Below are positions 63,798-64,000 of a DNA stretch of 64,000 bases, piece after piece. A model generated the notes under the pieces. The model ran no database searches. It was not told the DNA's origin and saw only the letters and a list, made by a program, of their open reading frames with translations. The DNA lies in NCBI GenBank assembly GCA_963575745.1, contig CAUYUJ010014631.1, forward strand, positions 178,895-242,894, written 5' to 3'. A program made the translations under genes and the position numbers. The stretch's first letter is position 1. Each line of letters begins with the position of its first letter. The stretch is from Prorocentrum cordatum. Its lineage: Eukaryota; Sar; Dinophyceae; Prorocentrales; Prorocentraceae.

Positions 63798-64000
63798 ATG
63801 AACCCTTCTGTTCCACCACAACCTCCTCCTGCCCCCTCCTCTTCGCCTTCTGATCCGCCCTCGTCGTGGCAGAAAGAAACGGCCCCCCATGCGCGCAATG
63901 AACTGAAGGGCGCCGACGCCATGATCTGCATTGGCGGCCACGTGCCCCAGGGGCCCACCCCGTTCAGGAGAGCGCAGGCGGAGCAGACCGAGGGGCGGGG
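63798..64000 (+). CDS. possible 5' end of a plus-strand gene, cut by the window edge
   Basis: ATG at 63798 (context cacaATGA) opens a frame to the last base with no stop: MNPSVPPQPPPAPSSSPSDP, then SSWQKETAPHARNELKGADA and MICIGGHVPQGPTPFRRAQA. Pro/Ser-rich start, then ordinary composition with G/C third positions. An acceptor-like gacatcaag lies 22 bp upstream and could receive the spliced leader. It would be divergent from the minus-strand gene at 63116-63480. Confidence 0.4.
   Translation, partial: MNPSVPPQPPPAPSSSPSDPPSSWQKETAPHARNELKGADAMICIGGHVPQGPTPFRRAQAEQTEGR

Overview
The window looks like nuclear DNA of a core dinoflagellate, with a Prorocentrum-like character. It is GC-rich and coding exons use mostly G or C in third positions. 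Introns are bounded by GT-AG and also by GA-AG. There is a 22-nt match (20/22) to the conserved dinoflagellate spliced leader. Much of the sequence is low-complexity or repetitive. There is no bacterial operon structure, and I found no tRNA or rRNA gene and no CRISPR array. The species cannot be fixed from the sequence alone.

Layout. 0-8.7 kb: a few tiny minus-strand exons in polypurine/polypyrimidine tracts, minisatellites and a 183-bp inverted-repeat element. 8.7-28.1 kb is the main gene-bearing part, all on the minus strand. It holds an orphan 204-residue exon (8.7-9.35 kb), a Cys-rich orphan protein (11.8-13.0 kb), a multi-exon C5-cytosine DNA methyltransferase (14.5-18.7 kb), a two-exon orphan (19.5-20.4 kb) and a three-exon orphan of about 1169 residues (22.6-26.5 kb). 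A directly duplicated 1.3-1.5 kb repeat carrying a 179-bp tandem array lies at 10.1-11.3 and 20.6-22.1 kb. 28-55 kb is repeat-dominated and contains the HxAGYD exon of a PARN-like deadenylase at 33.9 kb, several short exons, at least five inverted-repeat elements and a relict spliced leader at 50.74 kb. 55-63.5 kb holds minus-strand coding segments of one or more large orphan genes, interrupted by many single-base frame changes. At the right edge a plus-strand gene may begin at 63,798.

The genes do not form an obvious pathway. The strongest functional call is the DNA methyltransferase, with a Lys-rich and Cys-rich N-terminal extension. The three-exon orphan resembles, from memory, a family repeated many times in dinoflagellate genomes. 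Several introns consist largely of repeat elements whose ends lie at or near the splice sites. The repeated frame changes in coding DNA, many next to homopolymers, mean that either many of these loci are pseudogenes or the consensus has uncorrected indels. Exon boundaries below were read by eye from splice consensus and frame, so they are proposals.
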